NCBI GenBank assembly: GCA_948146395.1
Contig: OX411547.1
Coordinates: 54,241,566-54,305,565, forward strand
Reading direction: 5' to 3'
DNA from: Fragum whitleyi
Lineage: Eukaryota; Mollusca; Bivalvia; Cardiida; Cardiidae
Length of the DNA: 64,000 bases
Shown here: piece after piece, positions 13,729 through 28,000 of the stretch
How positions within the stretch are numbered: the first letter of the stretch is position 1
Layout of the letters: each line of letters begins with the position of its first letter
Program-made: the position numbers and the translations under genes
The notes under the pieces: generated by a model
Databases searched by the model: none
What the model was told of the DNA's origin: nothing
What the model saw: the letters and a program-made list of their open reading frames with translations, nothing else

Positions 13729-16700
13729 CTGAAACAAAACGACAAAGATATATGAGCCTGTGCGTGATATTTCCAACAATTTGTCATGTGCGTAAGGGGC
13801 AAAAAAATGGCACCCAAGAAAGCTATATAAGGCAAATAGAAGATTTTCCTGAATGTCTCAAGATACTTTGAGACCCTATCTATGTACAAAGAGCACAGAG
13901 AAGAATTTGGTCAGACTGTGCGGATGCACAGGCTGGCCACAGTCTTTGCTTGGCTCACAATTGAAATTGTTGGAAATGTCACGCACAGGCTCATATATTG
14001 TCTCCGTAATCGGTTTTAACTATGATATTGAAATTGATACGCACTCAGAAGGCGACCAACATAGAATATATAGGGTAAATGCGATACACAGACTGTGTCA
14101 AAAGATAAATAAATGTCCCCGTTCGCTCCCCTTTTCTATGATTTGAGCGTTTGCGAATAATTAAAACATCGTACCTACAGCTTGAATAAGCTCTTGTTTC
14201 AACGTTATGATCATTCATCCACAACATCTTTTGAAATAGGATTTATTTCTTTTACGCACTTGCGTAATGTGCATAATAGTAGTTACGCCCTTGGAGTAAG
14301 TGATCAAAGACCAACTTTGTCGACAGAATTGGTCGACAAAATTGACCTTAATCAGTTACTTAAATGTGTGCATCTATATTTTTAAATATGTGTTGACATG
14401 TCGCCTATGTCTATTTAAAAAACATCCCTATCCCTAACATTGCTATCAAATCAATCAATTGAATCAGAAACGCTCTGTTGAATTCCGCCATTTTTCTACT
14501 TTTATGTTGTAGAGACGCCTAGCCGAGATTAAACTGTAAGTTACCGTATCATGAATATCAGTATAACTTTCAGTTAAGGTAGTGGAACCGTAATAATTCC
14601 GCAACATTTCGGACCTTATGATCTCTCACAATGTTAACCGAGGTTTCCTAATGAAAATCATTAGGAAACCTCAGTTAACACTGTTAAAGTACATGACTGC
14701 CGAAACGTTGCGAAACTATTACGGGTCCACTACCTTAACAAACAAACCTTCTATCAGAGGTTGTTCAAGCTCATCATTGTGTACATGTTGTGGTTCAGGA
14801 ATTGGAGCCTCCCCACTCCCTGCACCACTGTCATGATCGTGAATGTCACCTTCAATATTAGCCATATCTAAAAGTTGCTGAAATTAAAAATCAATTTGAG
14901 TGATATTTTGTATGTCGATAAAAATCCGTACGATTGATTAAGAAATAAACAGATCATATGCATGTCTCCTGAAACCCTAGTTTTCAAATTCGTTGGTGAT
15001 GCAGGGCTCGTGCTTGACCCTTAAACCAGGGTTTTGACTCCCAAATATTCAGTTTTCACCCTCCAAATATTCCCACAGGGGTCACTTTGACCTACTGAAT
15101 TTCCAGTGGTGAAACCTAAGCAATGTTAAAGTTTTATACAGATAAATTGTTTTCTTCATGCTATTACAAAAGATCTATATAAATGAAAAAAACATAAACA
15201 AAAAAGTGTGTCTACACTTTATTGTTTATGTTGTTTCGGTTATATGGATTACTATAAAGACTGATAATCTTTCATGTTTTCCTCTTTTTACCCCTTCTAA
15301 ACCAGTTTTGACCCACAGAATTTTATGGTCAAGGGGTCAACGACTCCCTAATTCATAAAGCTAGCACAAGCCCTGTCAGATGTCTAGTGCTTGAATGGTT
15401 AGTAGTCTGGAAGCATGTTTTCAAGCATGGAGTAACATTATCTACTTTTTTCTGTTCATTTTCTTTTTATCAAGCTCATCGTAACTTTATATTACCAAGT
15501 ATAGAATAAACAAAATATTATTTAGCTGCCCTGCGTTCAGGATGACAAAACGGTGAAAACTAGTTCAAACAAATTGCATTATTTATTTATTTATTTATTT
15601 TTTCATTTCAACCAGCAAGTTTAATGAAAAAGTTTTTCCAACAAGAATCGAGTAGAAAGCAATCAGTTTCGGCTAAAACGGACTGCAAGTCTGTTCGGGA
15701 TGGTCTCAGTCTATACAGTCTGCTAAAGCCGAATTTGAACAGACATATGTCGTGAATAGCATGAAAAGAGAGAAGGCAGCAAGGCCCATGTGCGGATCCA
15801 GAGGACACCGGGGGAGGGGGAGGGGACACTTCTCATTAGTTTATCGTACCTATATCTTTTTTTTATTTTTTCCAAGCTGTAGTTACGAAAAGTTTCTGAG
15901 AGCCCAACATTGAATAATAAGGGTGTATTTTCATTAAATCACCCTTAAAAATCTGCCCTTTGTTCAGGATGTTAAAACGTTTCGCGAGCGCTTTGAGATG
16001 ACACCCCGCTTTGCACGTGCATATGCGTGCAAAGCGAGGTATCATTTCGAAAGCGCCTCGCTAACGTTTTCATCCTGAACGAAGGGCTGGATTCGTGCCT
16101 GACGGCCATCTTGTATCAAAGGAAAGCAACACCAGTTGAGCCGAGGATAACTTGTCATCTATTTGTGCGTCAGGATACTGATCGACCATTACCTTTATTG
16201 AATAAAAAGTGATATTTACTGGAAAAGTTTTTACATTTCAAGAGTGTAGACTTTGTTTTCTCTAACTCCGGTAATTCACAGCCAAAAAAGTTCCTAAAAT
16301 ATAAACTTTTTTAGAAAAACATTAGCTTGTCACTACCATTAAACTTCAACTTTCCCTTTACTCGGAAACCCAGTTTGTAAGCAAGAAAACACACTTTTGA
16401 GTTGCAGTTAGGATTAGCCTAGCTCAAAGCAAATGAAATGACAAATTCTTATAATCGGGGTTTTTTTTTAATTTAGATGATGTCATTTAAATAATTATCT
16501 TACATATATATCGCAAGGTAGTTTGCCAATGAATACATATTAACAATACGAGAAATATAAATTATGCCATAAGATTTAATTTGAGACAAGCTGATGCTAA
16601 CCCAGCCAAGTATAAAATGTCAGTATTAAGTGAGCCTTGGTGAATTTAATTTTTTTTCTGTTCAAGACGAGGTTAGTATCAGCTTGTTTTAAATAAAGCA

Positions 16701-18726
16701 GAGTTACAGATTCTTTTTCTCGATTTGATAACATTTTGTACGTTAAATTCCAATTTTTGAAACGCTCTAATGACAAAAATGTCGCAAAAACGTGCGTTAG
16801 ATGACGTTGTTTTGACGTCATTTAGAACATGTGCAAGACAAAGATAAACTGAAACTAATTTCTAATCGGTCACTCCATATTTCTCCTTTCTAATAATATT
16901 TGCAAGATGTGGATTGAATTATGAATTACCGTTTTAGAAAGATAAATATATCCCGTGCATTTTAGTAGAAAATTATCTTAAATTGACCGATAGTTTGCAA
17001 GCAAGAGACAAAATTAGACACCAGCCCTCGTCTGAAAAAAGGCACAAAACTCGCACAGAAAATTCGTATATTCAACGAAGGAAACTCGTTAAACTGGTGA
17101 ACAAACTTTTTCTTGTGAGTATAGTTTTGCGTATATTGAAAGAATGAGGTTAAAACGGCTGCATTTAATTATCTTGTTCAGGATTTTAAAAATCCGGTAA
17201 TCTAAATTATAAAATGATAAAATTGGGAGACACTTACATTAACTGTTTCAATTCTGTTTTCTAGGTGACTTTTCCTAATCTTTTGCTTCACCCTGTAAGA
17301 AATGTGAACACGAGTGATAATCAAAGTACTGAAAGTACTGAAAGCTAGCAAAGCATAGTTATTTTAGTAATCTTCCTTTTAAAAAAATTATTTTGATACA
17401 AAATCAGGGTTAAAATAAAGCAAGGAGTTAAAAGCATACTTTCGAATGAGTTCTTATTTGAATATAGTTCATCCAAGTGACTTTACAATGTAGTGTGCAT
17501 TGTGAAAATTCTGGTCAAGCTAAGTCATTACTTTGCACACATGTGACATTCTTGGAAATCCAAATTCCGATGCACTGTACAACCGTGAATGTGTATTTTA
17601 AAGACCTTAAAGTAGCACCTCGTGAATGATTTAGAATAGTCTTGATCGGTGTAAGTGTCGATTTCACTATGATTTTCACTGTAACTAAAGTTACCAAATT
17701 TTGTTTGCTAATGTGAGAATGAAAATGGGAATGAACTAATAGTTTCACCAACTAAAGTGAGTAATCAAAGGTCAATTATGTCTGTACAGTAAAAGGACAA
17801 AACTGACCTTTGATCACTCACTTGAAATTGCACATCTATACTTACAGTAAAGATCAACATGAAATTGACTAGATTATTGATTTTGGAATGATTTCAGAAA
17901 GAAACTGAATGATTGTGGGGAGCGAGTTTTTGAGTGAAACTAAGAGAAGGTAAACCAATATGGCTTATTTTGTTCAAGATGAACAAAATTAGCTTTATTT
18001 ATTACCCCCCCCCTTTTAATAAAACGTACGCGCCTTTCTGTTTGTGTGTCTTCATGGACCAATTAGACACTTTAAAATCCACACCAGCCAATAAAAACGT
18101 AGAATAATTAGATCCATTTGAATTTGATGTTGATCGTCTTAATCGATATAGAAATGATTTTAAAACTTTTTATCGATTTGAACTAGTGTTTGGAATGAAT
18201 GATTGGAGCGCCGAGTGAGCGGTTTTGAATGATTTAGATCTAGGTATACATGTATGTCAATTTCACGATCTTATTAACTGTACTTGCCTGAAAACTACCA
18301 CGCATACGGCAATGGACAAAAGAAGTAAGGTCAAACAGAATCCGAGACCTACCGCCCATGAATTGTCACTGTCGTCTAAAATTACTGTAAAAGAGATTAC
18401 CGAAGTTGTATGGTTACTCACTAAAAAATCTTTGCTAAATTCTTTGGTGGCAAACTACTGTCGCGTAATTCTATATGGCAGTATTACGATGATAGTTTTA
18501 GAGGTACAAATAAGAAGGGGTTAAGCTAGTCTAATATCTTTATTTTTCAATGGAACCCTTAGTTCTAGGTACTAATTGGAATCGTCTCAACGAGATGAAT
18601 CCAATGATTACCTACAACTTAGGGGTTATGGTATACTAAAAGAAATACTTTGACCTAAAATCCAAACTGCTCCCTCTGTAGCTCTATTATTTGATTCATT
18701 ATAAATGTTGAAAGCGGTTTTTAACT

Positions 18727-18799
<73 letters not shown>

Positions 18800-19022
18800 T
18801 CAAATCAAATCAAATCAAATCAAATCAAATCAAATCAAATCAAATCAAACCAAATCAAATCAAATCAAATCAAATCAAATCAAATCAAATCAAATCAAAT
18901 CAAATCAAATCAAATCAAATCAAATCAAATCAAATCAAATCAAATCAAATCAAATCAAATCAAATCAAATCAAATCAAATCAAATCAAATCAAATCAAAT
19001 CAAATCAAATCAAATCAAATCA

Positions 19023-19077
<55 letters not shown>

Positions 19078-22000
19078 TAATCAATCAATCAATCAATCAA
19101 TATAAAGGTATGAAGAAAAGAAAATGATTACGAAAAGTATTTATAATTCTGCCTCATAATATATTTACGTATCACTTTGGTAAAACTTTTTTCTTGTCAT
19201 TTCCAAAGTAGGTTGCTAACAAAAAACTAACCAATGTTTGATCCCGTCTTCGCTATTGTAGGATTACCCAACAAGCTTTCGCCGATGATATTTCTGGAGC
19301 TCAAACACACAACATATTCAGTCCCGGGTTTCAGGCCAGTCAGGAGGATGTCGCCTTTACTGAAGTCCACTGCGTGTTCGATAGCAGATGCTCCTGAAAC
19401 AAAATAAATATGAGCCTGTGCGTGACATTTTCAACCATTTCAAATGTACAAAAAGCAAAGACTCTGACCAGCCTGTGCAGTCGCACAGTCTGATCAGATT
19501 CGTCACCTTGCACTATATATATTTGTTTGTTTGTTTGATAATCAACTCAACTCATTGGTGAGAAACAAATAGTCGGAAAGAATGAGTGCCGCCGTCGGGG
19601 ATCGAACACTATACACACAGATAAGGTCTTAATACATATTCTGGCTGTCAGCATATATATTAGTATAGTTTTAGTATTATGTCACTGTGAATGCGGCAGA
19701 ACGTTTGAACCTCGTGCAGGTGGGAAATTGTTGGAAATGTCACGCACAGGCTCATATATCATCCATTATCCAGGAAAACCTACCTAAAAGACGTCAATGG
19801 GTATATTAAGGTGATATTATTCTTAAATCTTGTATTGTAAGATACTCAGCGAAACCGGCAAATTCTTTGACAAAATCGTTTGGCATAATGTTTGAAGTTG
19901 GTTAAAAAATAATAAAAAAAATAAATAAAATTAAAAAAAAAAAAAAAAATAAAAAATCAGCGAATGTTAAAAAACAAGAAAATGTATGATGATCGATAAA
20001 TGTTTTATCACTGCAAGTGAATGTAAATTTACAAATGTACAATATGTATGACAACCTTCGATGAAAAAGATTGATTAATTTTTCATTTTCTTTAATAATA
20101 TTTTACGGACATAGGCTTAAACCCGTCTCAAAAACGACATTCAGAAATTGTGTTTGGGAAATGAAGAAATTTCTTAATTACAGGAAGTATTTGCTTCTTT
20201 ATTTTTCCCAAAGTTCGAATACAGCAGGGTTTAATTTAAACATTTTAGAATTGTCTCCAGTATTTTCGTTAAATTTGGAGCAGTCTTTGTAAAGGGTTGC
20301 ACAGACTAACCTTTCTGACACGCTGCTCTATATCCAGTCGTTTCAGTCACGTAAATGTTGTAAAGGACTGGTCTGCCACCACTTGAACCACCGTGTATAA
20401 CCGTCACAGTAAGTACAGTGTTGTTCAGTGGATCGGAGTTGACTGAATAGGTTGGTAAATCTGGAACTGTACATTCAATATACATGTAGTATGTTTTTAC
20501 CTCATATACTATAGAAATGTGGTATTAACATTTTAGCAGCACCTACGGTACTACATGGGGGAAAATAAGCCTGTGCGTGACATTTCCAACAGTTTCAAAA
20601 GTACGAATGCAAAGTCTGTGATCAGCCTGTCCATCCACAAAGTCTGACCAGAGTCTTCACTCTGCAAATAGCTAATTTCCTAATTCATCTCCAGGTGGCT
20701 CGAGTATATATCATTTATGTTGTTTTCTAGCCTGCTTAATGTATATGTGAAATTGTTGGAAATAACACACACATGCTGAAATGATAGCCTTCATATTTAA
20801 TCACGTCGATCAAATTGAAAAAAAACGTTGTGCGTTGATTTGAAAGAAAATCTATAGCTTTGGTCTGCTACCATCGGAACCACCGTGGGTAACCATTGCA
20901 TTGTATAATACGGTGTCTTTAGATCAAGATTGGAAAACATAGTATTAAAAAATTATCATAAAATGTCTTGTCTTCTAAAATATGAAATAAAACAATTATG
21001 TCGAATGCTTAGCTTTGTTCTTACCTCTACCATAAATAAAACTCAGAGTTTGCCAAACAATTCCACCTGACAATCCAAAGTCCGATTCAATGGACACTGC
21101 AAATGTGTGTTTCTTACACTTATTCAGCCATAATTGGGTATCATCAATTTTCACTGATGCCCAACTGAAATTCTAAAATAAAGAAACAGTTTTCAACCAA
21201 ATGGTAATAAGGACGACTATAAAAGTAGATTCATTCTCTTACTTTTACTCTCATTTTGTCGATTTAAATAGTACAAGGATGGGTTTCTCTAAACTGGACT
21301 TTGCGATTACCATGGGGGTCTAGTCATACATAACCTTTGATAACTCCAAAACGTATTGCAGAACACTATTATTACTTATCTTGTTTTAGTCTATTCACGA
21401 AATTATATTCACGTCTCAAATTTATTATATAATTCATTATACAAAAACTGTCATACCTTGCACCGAATGCAGTCTACCTTTTCCTTTTCATCCTGACAGG
21501 AATAGACAACCGTTCGTGCTAAATTATGACCGTGTAATTCTTTTAGATCCCAAGAAACGAGTGCCCTGTCTCGATCAGTGTCTCTTTCAACCACCACCCA
21601 TGAAGGCCGCAACTGCTTCGCTGTTTAAATATTTTGAAATACATTGCAAGAGGAAATTTTAAGGTCTGTTGCAAACATAAGACTCTAATCAGTGAGGTTT
21701 GAACGAATATATCTAAGAAACCATAGATGTGTTGCCCATGTTTATCCTAGTTTGACAATATATATCAGTTTACGAATTTGCACAGTCAGATAATTTTCTG
21801 TATAATAAATAAGACTGTAAGTCTAGACTCGTATTGTTTTTATGACGACAAGCAATACATACATTATTTCTAATAGGGAAAAGTTTACCAACCTATTTTC
21901 AACGGAGGTATTCGAATCTTGGTTGGTTCTAAGCTGTAGCCAGCACGATTACCAGCCCAAACCTTAATCGTGTAGGCAAACGATATATTCAAAGTTTTGT

Positions 22001-25000
22001 TTATAATTGCGGTGTTCGTCCGTCCGACAATTTCTTCACTAAACGTATTGTCTACTTTCTCATTTTCTGTATTTGTTTCACTATCGGTATTGTCTCTAAG
22101 TAAAACCCGTTTACTGCTAACTGCATGTTTTCTCACTTCAATTTTATACCTGGTAATAACTCCATGGCTAGATCGGTCATCTGGATTCTAGAAATGAGAA
22201 ATACTTTGTCGAGCATACTCTTGGCAGCGTCTTTTGCTACCTTTATTTCTTAAACCGGGGCTATGGAAACGTGGATTTTTTCCACTTGCTCTACGACAAG
22301 TAAGAGTTGAATTTCGAGTTGCTCAAATTGAATAAGGAATTAGATTGTGCTTTGGAAAACATAATTGCTAATAAAGTAAATGCCAGCATTTTCTTCATCA
22401 ACAACAAAGATTACCGTCTTGTAATTTGTCGGCAGTTTGATAATTTATCTTTGAGGCCTATTTAATGCCATTCCAAGATTGTGCCTTCGTTTTCATTTTT
22501 CTTGTTGCGTTTCGCTATCGGTAATGTTTTAATATAAACCCTCCCCACTGCTGTCTGCATATTTCTTTACTTCAATTCTATATTCAGTATTATTCAATTG
22601 CTAGAGCTTTCACCAAGATACTAGAATTGTGGAATAACTTGTTAAGCATATTTTGCCATTATCTGATGTATTTGTAATTATTTACTCATTACTTCTTAGT
22701 TTATTAGAAATTTGATGCTAAGAAACGACCCCTTGGACAAATAAATTACCATCCATAGAAATATAATAAAGGTTAAACTCTTTATAAAACGCCCAGATAT
22801 AGTACGTTAAAGAAAAGGAATGATTACTATCCCAGTTAAAAACAATATCACCAAAACTTTGTAAAGCATCATAGGCACAAAATTGCCTTTTGTCTGCTCC
22901 TTTTTAAATACAGAAAAAATAACCTCACTTACCTTCCAATATAGTACAACTCCTGGTTCACTTGTATTAGAATAGAAGCTACCATTTGTCATTGAAACAC
23001 TCCGCCCTGGCACTATATACAAACGAAATTATTTAAACAAGTTTTGGTCACTCAGCATTAAGAAGTATGTGTCTTGTCGAATCAGTCGCGAAGAGAGAAA
23101 AGAATTATTCTCGCAAAAGAGAATAAGATTATTGCTTAGATCTTGTACACTATCGAAATAGAATACATGTATATCACTATCTCAAGCATATCGTGCTTTA
23201 CCAACACCTTTTATTGCAGCGTAATTACTATTGTTCCTGATCTACACTTATAACCTAACTTGGCCAATCCGGTTTTTAGCATTATGTTTGTTCGTTTCTG
23301 CCGGTAACATTTATTTAGTCCATTTGGAGGTACTTTAATTTTTTTAGTTTATTTCACTTAGATACATACCATCAGTACTTTTTATAAATATTATTGTTTT
23401 GGGAGTACTCAAGTATTTTTCACCATGTGCAATCGCTGGCTTCCAGCTTATAGAAACCGCATATTGTCCGTTGGGAATCAGGTTGGAGAAATGGTGAGAA
23501 AAAGAAGCTGTGCCTTTCGCTAGAGAACTGTTTAGAAGAGAAATATTCTGAAATCAAAATTAAATTCTACAAGAACAATAAACTTTGAGGTAGTTTTAGA
23601 AAATTAATTAAATATCTTCATTAGATATATCTTAATCTTTGTTCCGCAGTTCCTTAGCCAGTCTTAAAAAGCACAAGAAAAGTATCTAGCCTTCAGTATT
23701 CACCACTGATTTACCCAACTGGTGTAGAAAATATGCTTGGTGTATTATAGTCATTTAGAAAGCTTTGTAAGTCTAAAAAGCACCATGGTGCAAGTAAAAG
23801 TCATTTATCAGCCGATTTTTGGTTACTGTCGTCTCTTTAAGAAATAAAGATATAAACGATTAGACTTTAGACTTTTTTTGGCTTTTACAAATAAAAAATG
23901 CTGTTACCAGTGACTGAGGCTTTGTCCAATTATTTAAGGACACAAGCTCGAGTCTTTGCACAAGATCTAGGTTTGAAGCAAATAGCCAAAGATCCCAAAA
24001 CAGAATCACGTTGGACCCGTTTGTATTATGTATGCGCACGTTCTCAACACCGTTCGGTTTCACTGAAAAAAAATCAACAACAAAAACATAAAATCACCAT
24101 GAAAATATAAATGCATATTTTCTAATCCGAGTATGATTTTAACTTTACCAAGCAGTCCCTTAAACCGCGACAAAAATAAACAAAAACTATAATAAGATAC
24201 AAACAATAATTTGAGTCAACAACACCTACCCTTGATTAGATTTTCAACGAAGTTTGGGTTCCCCATTTACATGGAGGACAGCCTATCCTGCCAGCACGGC
24301 ATTTACGAACGCATAACCGCCCATTCAAACTACTTATAGTATTGATGTTTGGCATCATTTTGTGAAAGGGCTGGTTATTCGAAAGGGTAGGACTCGGAGT
24401 GATATAGCAAGATACTGAAGACAGGTTATTTTTTTAATTTTTTTTTTTATATTAACATTCTTACAAATCATATAAAGAACATTGACAGTGCAGGAAAACA
24501 ATACCTATAGCAAAGTCATACAAGACGGTAGTTGTCTTGGTAATCGTAGCGTCGTAATCCATGTTCTTTCCAATTAGCGTCATGTTCACAGTGTAATTGT
24601 AATATTCCTCTGTAATGTTCACTGGTGGACATTCAATGGTGCTGTTAGTTTCGAAATAACTGCAGTTGGCATATAAGGTTGTTCTGATGAAGAGCAAAAT
24701 GCGCATTAACAACAACAACGACAACAACAACAAACCCGTAACTTCAATGACAGGTTACGAGAAATCATATCGTCTTTATTATAGGGCCAACTTATTTCTG
24801 GCCCGCCTTCGGGTCGGGCGTAGACTGGTCTCACTGTCGAATATCAGAACAGCGTATTCTAGGCTATTCTGATAGTCGATATGTGGACCAGTCAAGAGCT
24901 GGTAGCCCGCTTTCTGAGAGATACTCTAATGTTGCGGGCAACAGTATCCGACAAGGGTCAAATAAGTTTGCCCATAGTTTCACAAACGTATTCCTATCCT

Positions 25001-28000
25001 AAACGCAGGACAGATACAAAGCGATTGATTTTCGTGAGAATTGCAGATTTACAAAGTATATGTGCAGAAGGGACATCATTTTCTTTTTAAATCAATGTAT
25101 TATTATTTTTGTTCTAATTCGTAACTAGTGCTTATTTAAGACGTAGATACGACATTTTGGTCTTAAACCTCGATCGTTTTAAACAATGGACTATAATAAA
25201 TGCATAGTCCCATCCGCTTTATAATTATCAAAATCACTAATGCACATCCTGGTGGCATTGTTACAGCTTTAAGCTGCTTGAGATGTTGTGTTATACTCTT
25301 TCATAGTTCTACATCGTAATCCAAACTTCATTTATAAGTATCTTGACCAAGAAAAAACAACAGATTTAATGACGCATGTATTAAAATCCGCTGCGATTAA
25401 TGTATTCTTAAATTGGTCGCCTCTTTCAACAATCTTTCAATTATATCACGGCGGCTGGAGCACCTAACTATGAAATTACTGGTATTTCTCACACCATTAC
25501 TACCATTACATCATTTCCTAGCCTCCAGCTGCAAATAGGTCTACGATAATCAACCCTTTGGTGAAAGACATGAGTAGCGCCGTCAGGGATCGAGCCCGGG
25601 ACCTCTAGGTTGACAGTCGAACATGCTATCAACCGCTCTATATCGGCGGCTTTTTTTTTTTTGTTTTTGATCGAATGGGATAAATGTTAACACCGAATGA
25701 CTCCATCATTGGGAATCTTCCCATAAGGCAGGGCTCGACACTAACTGCTTTTGATGGGTGTGTAAGCATGAAAAAAAAATGCTGCCACATTTTTATCTGA
25801 AAATAGAATGCCACTTCTCCTATACAGCATTTCCAATGCAATATCGCTTGTAACTAATTCGAAAAACCTCGATGCCCTGATAGGAAACCCGATGTATTTT
25901 GAAAACAGTTGTTAATTCTTATATTTTCTGATGATCTTACTTGCTCGATATAAAAAATCACTCGAAATGTTTCTGGAGCGCGAAAATTACATACGCGATT
26001 CAGGTTGTGCAGACCAGAAACCCCGATTTACTAAACATCTTACGCAAAAATTAACTTTAAATCAAAATTATGAATCGTTCCTGGTGTTTTAAACTCATTG
26101 ATAGATCATGCCTTGCAATATCTCATTTGAATCGCAATGATGCGTTGCAGAATTCCATTTTTAGTTACCACCGTAGGTTCAACTTTAATCTTTGACTTAC
26201 GCAAAAAAGATCGTAACTTTACTAGATGTTTAGTAAATCAGGCCCAAGGGTCGATCGTTTAAAAAAAAAATCGCTTCCCAGAATCCAACAATGGTCGTTC
26301 TTCATTACTTGTTATTTTTGAAAAAAATGTAGCTGTTTTCTACATGAACCTGTCACTTTTTCCGACATTTGTTTTACCATATTTTTAGTGGGCAAGCTTT
26401 TGAGTGGTTGTCCTTATGTAACATAACACAATTTAGGTAGCTATAACAAATTTACCTATTCAAATAATACGACAATGTCCAGCTTAAAGGAATGTCTGTT
26501 GATAAAAGCTCAAAATCTGTCCAGCATTGTAGATTTTCAAAATTGTGGGATATACAGCTTAAATTGTCAGGGATCGGTGGTAAATCTGTAAAAATAGTCG
26601 GAGGAAAGTTCAGATTTATGACAACACATCTAATTTTTTACAAGTCACACGAAAAGTGACTATTTGGGAAGAAAGGGATTATGCATCCCAACTAGAGTTG
26701 AAGCCTTTCCTTTCTGAAATTCCTCAGCCGGGTACAAGATATTTTTCAAATATTCCTATTGAAGAATTCCGGATTGGTCCCGCTTTACATGACATGCCGG
26801 ATTAAAGAGGTACATTGACTTTTTAGATAGACGTTTTTCGAAAAATATAAAAGGAATTTTAATGTCTCTTATAAGTTAAAGACTCAAATTAATGAAAATA
26901 GAAACTAAAAAATAACATTGATCGATATACATCTAAAATAAATCAATTGAAATCAATTCAATTTGTCTTTTAGGAAACATAGAGACCACTGGCCATAATA
27001 AGTTAAAAGTTTAAGCTAAAAGTGGTCTGAGTAATACAGTTACTTAAAAAAATAACGCCGCTTTATGACCGAATATAATCATATATGTGACCCGTCAACC
27101 AAAAAAGTACGACCTGGGAAGTGCGTAAAGTGTCTACCCAGTCAGACTGCGCCAACTGCGCAGACTGATTAGGGTCGAAACTTCTCGGACTTTACTAATT
27201 TTCAGAATCTAGAATAATCAATCTACCTTCCAGTGAAAGAATTTTGAAATGCAACCTCTTTTGCTGTACTAGGACCAATCTCCTTTTCAAAAGTTTATTT
27301 TACGGAGTTTCAAGATGATCCCTTTTCTCGTGACGGGTCACATTTATCCGAATATCCTTAGAAGCGATATACATACCGGCAACATTTACCCGTTTAAAGC
27401 TCTCCCAACTTGGTGGATCTCCATAGAAGCAATAATATGTAGCCCCATCTCGGACTGCAACGTTTGGTATCCTTATGGTCAAAGCACGGAACCCTGTTTC
27501 GTTAGACACTCGCTGAAACTGGATCCTGTCACAGTCTGGGATATTACACGTACCGTTGTAGTCGTATTTAGTGTCGATGTGGATGAGATTCGCGTCAAGT
27601 GATGTGTTAGTGGTGCTACAGTTAAGCTCCAGATCGGACCTGCTAGGGAGGTACATGTTGCCTGGAGGTGTCATATCGAAAACTGAAATTTAATGTGTCT
27701 GTCTAATAGCTTAATACACCAGTAAATGATGGATCTCTTGACCCTATCCTTGAACTGCGTCATAAAGTACGGCTAGGACATTTAAACGTGGTTGGTCTAC
27801 AAAAAGTGTGTTTTAAGACAAAACACACACAAAAAAAAAGATCGTAGTTTGGCCTGTAGTTACGATGTTTATGTCGCAATCCGACAACTTATATTTTGGT
27901 AGATGTCTAGGTTACCATATTTTTCAAGCCAATATCTATCTATCCCTGCATTCAGGATGAAAAAACGGTGCAAACTGTTTACAAATTATACCCTACTTTG

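Noticed and set aside
17293..17355. Alternative membrane-span exon reading AFSTFSTLIITRVHISYR just upstream of exon 14
   Set aside because: It could be read through in phase from a TGCTAG acceptor, but it has an arginine and polar residues, while 18288-18384 gives a proper span and joins exon 14 through a strong TTTCTTACAG acceptor.
17840..17960. Possible receptor exon ending at GTAAGT on the minus strand
   Set aside because: The sequence belongs to a MITE family found at several other places in the window; it does not encode a plausible segment in phase.
18705..19127. 140-residue NQSI/NQIKS frame
   Set aside because: It is a translation of the CAAT/CAAAT microsatellite with no unique sequence; splice-supported receptor exons lie on the other strand on both sides.
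25560..25655. Possible tRNA gene on the minus strand
   Set aside because: B-box and weak A-box sequences are present but I could not fold acceptor and anticodon stems; it is continuous with a SINE body found elsewhere.
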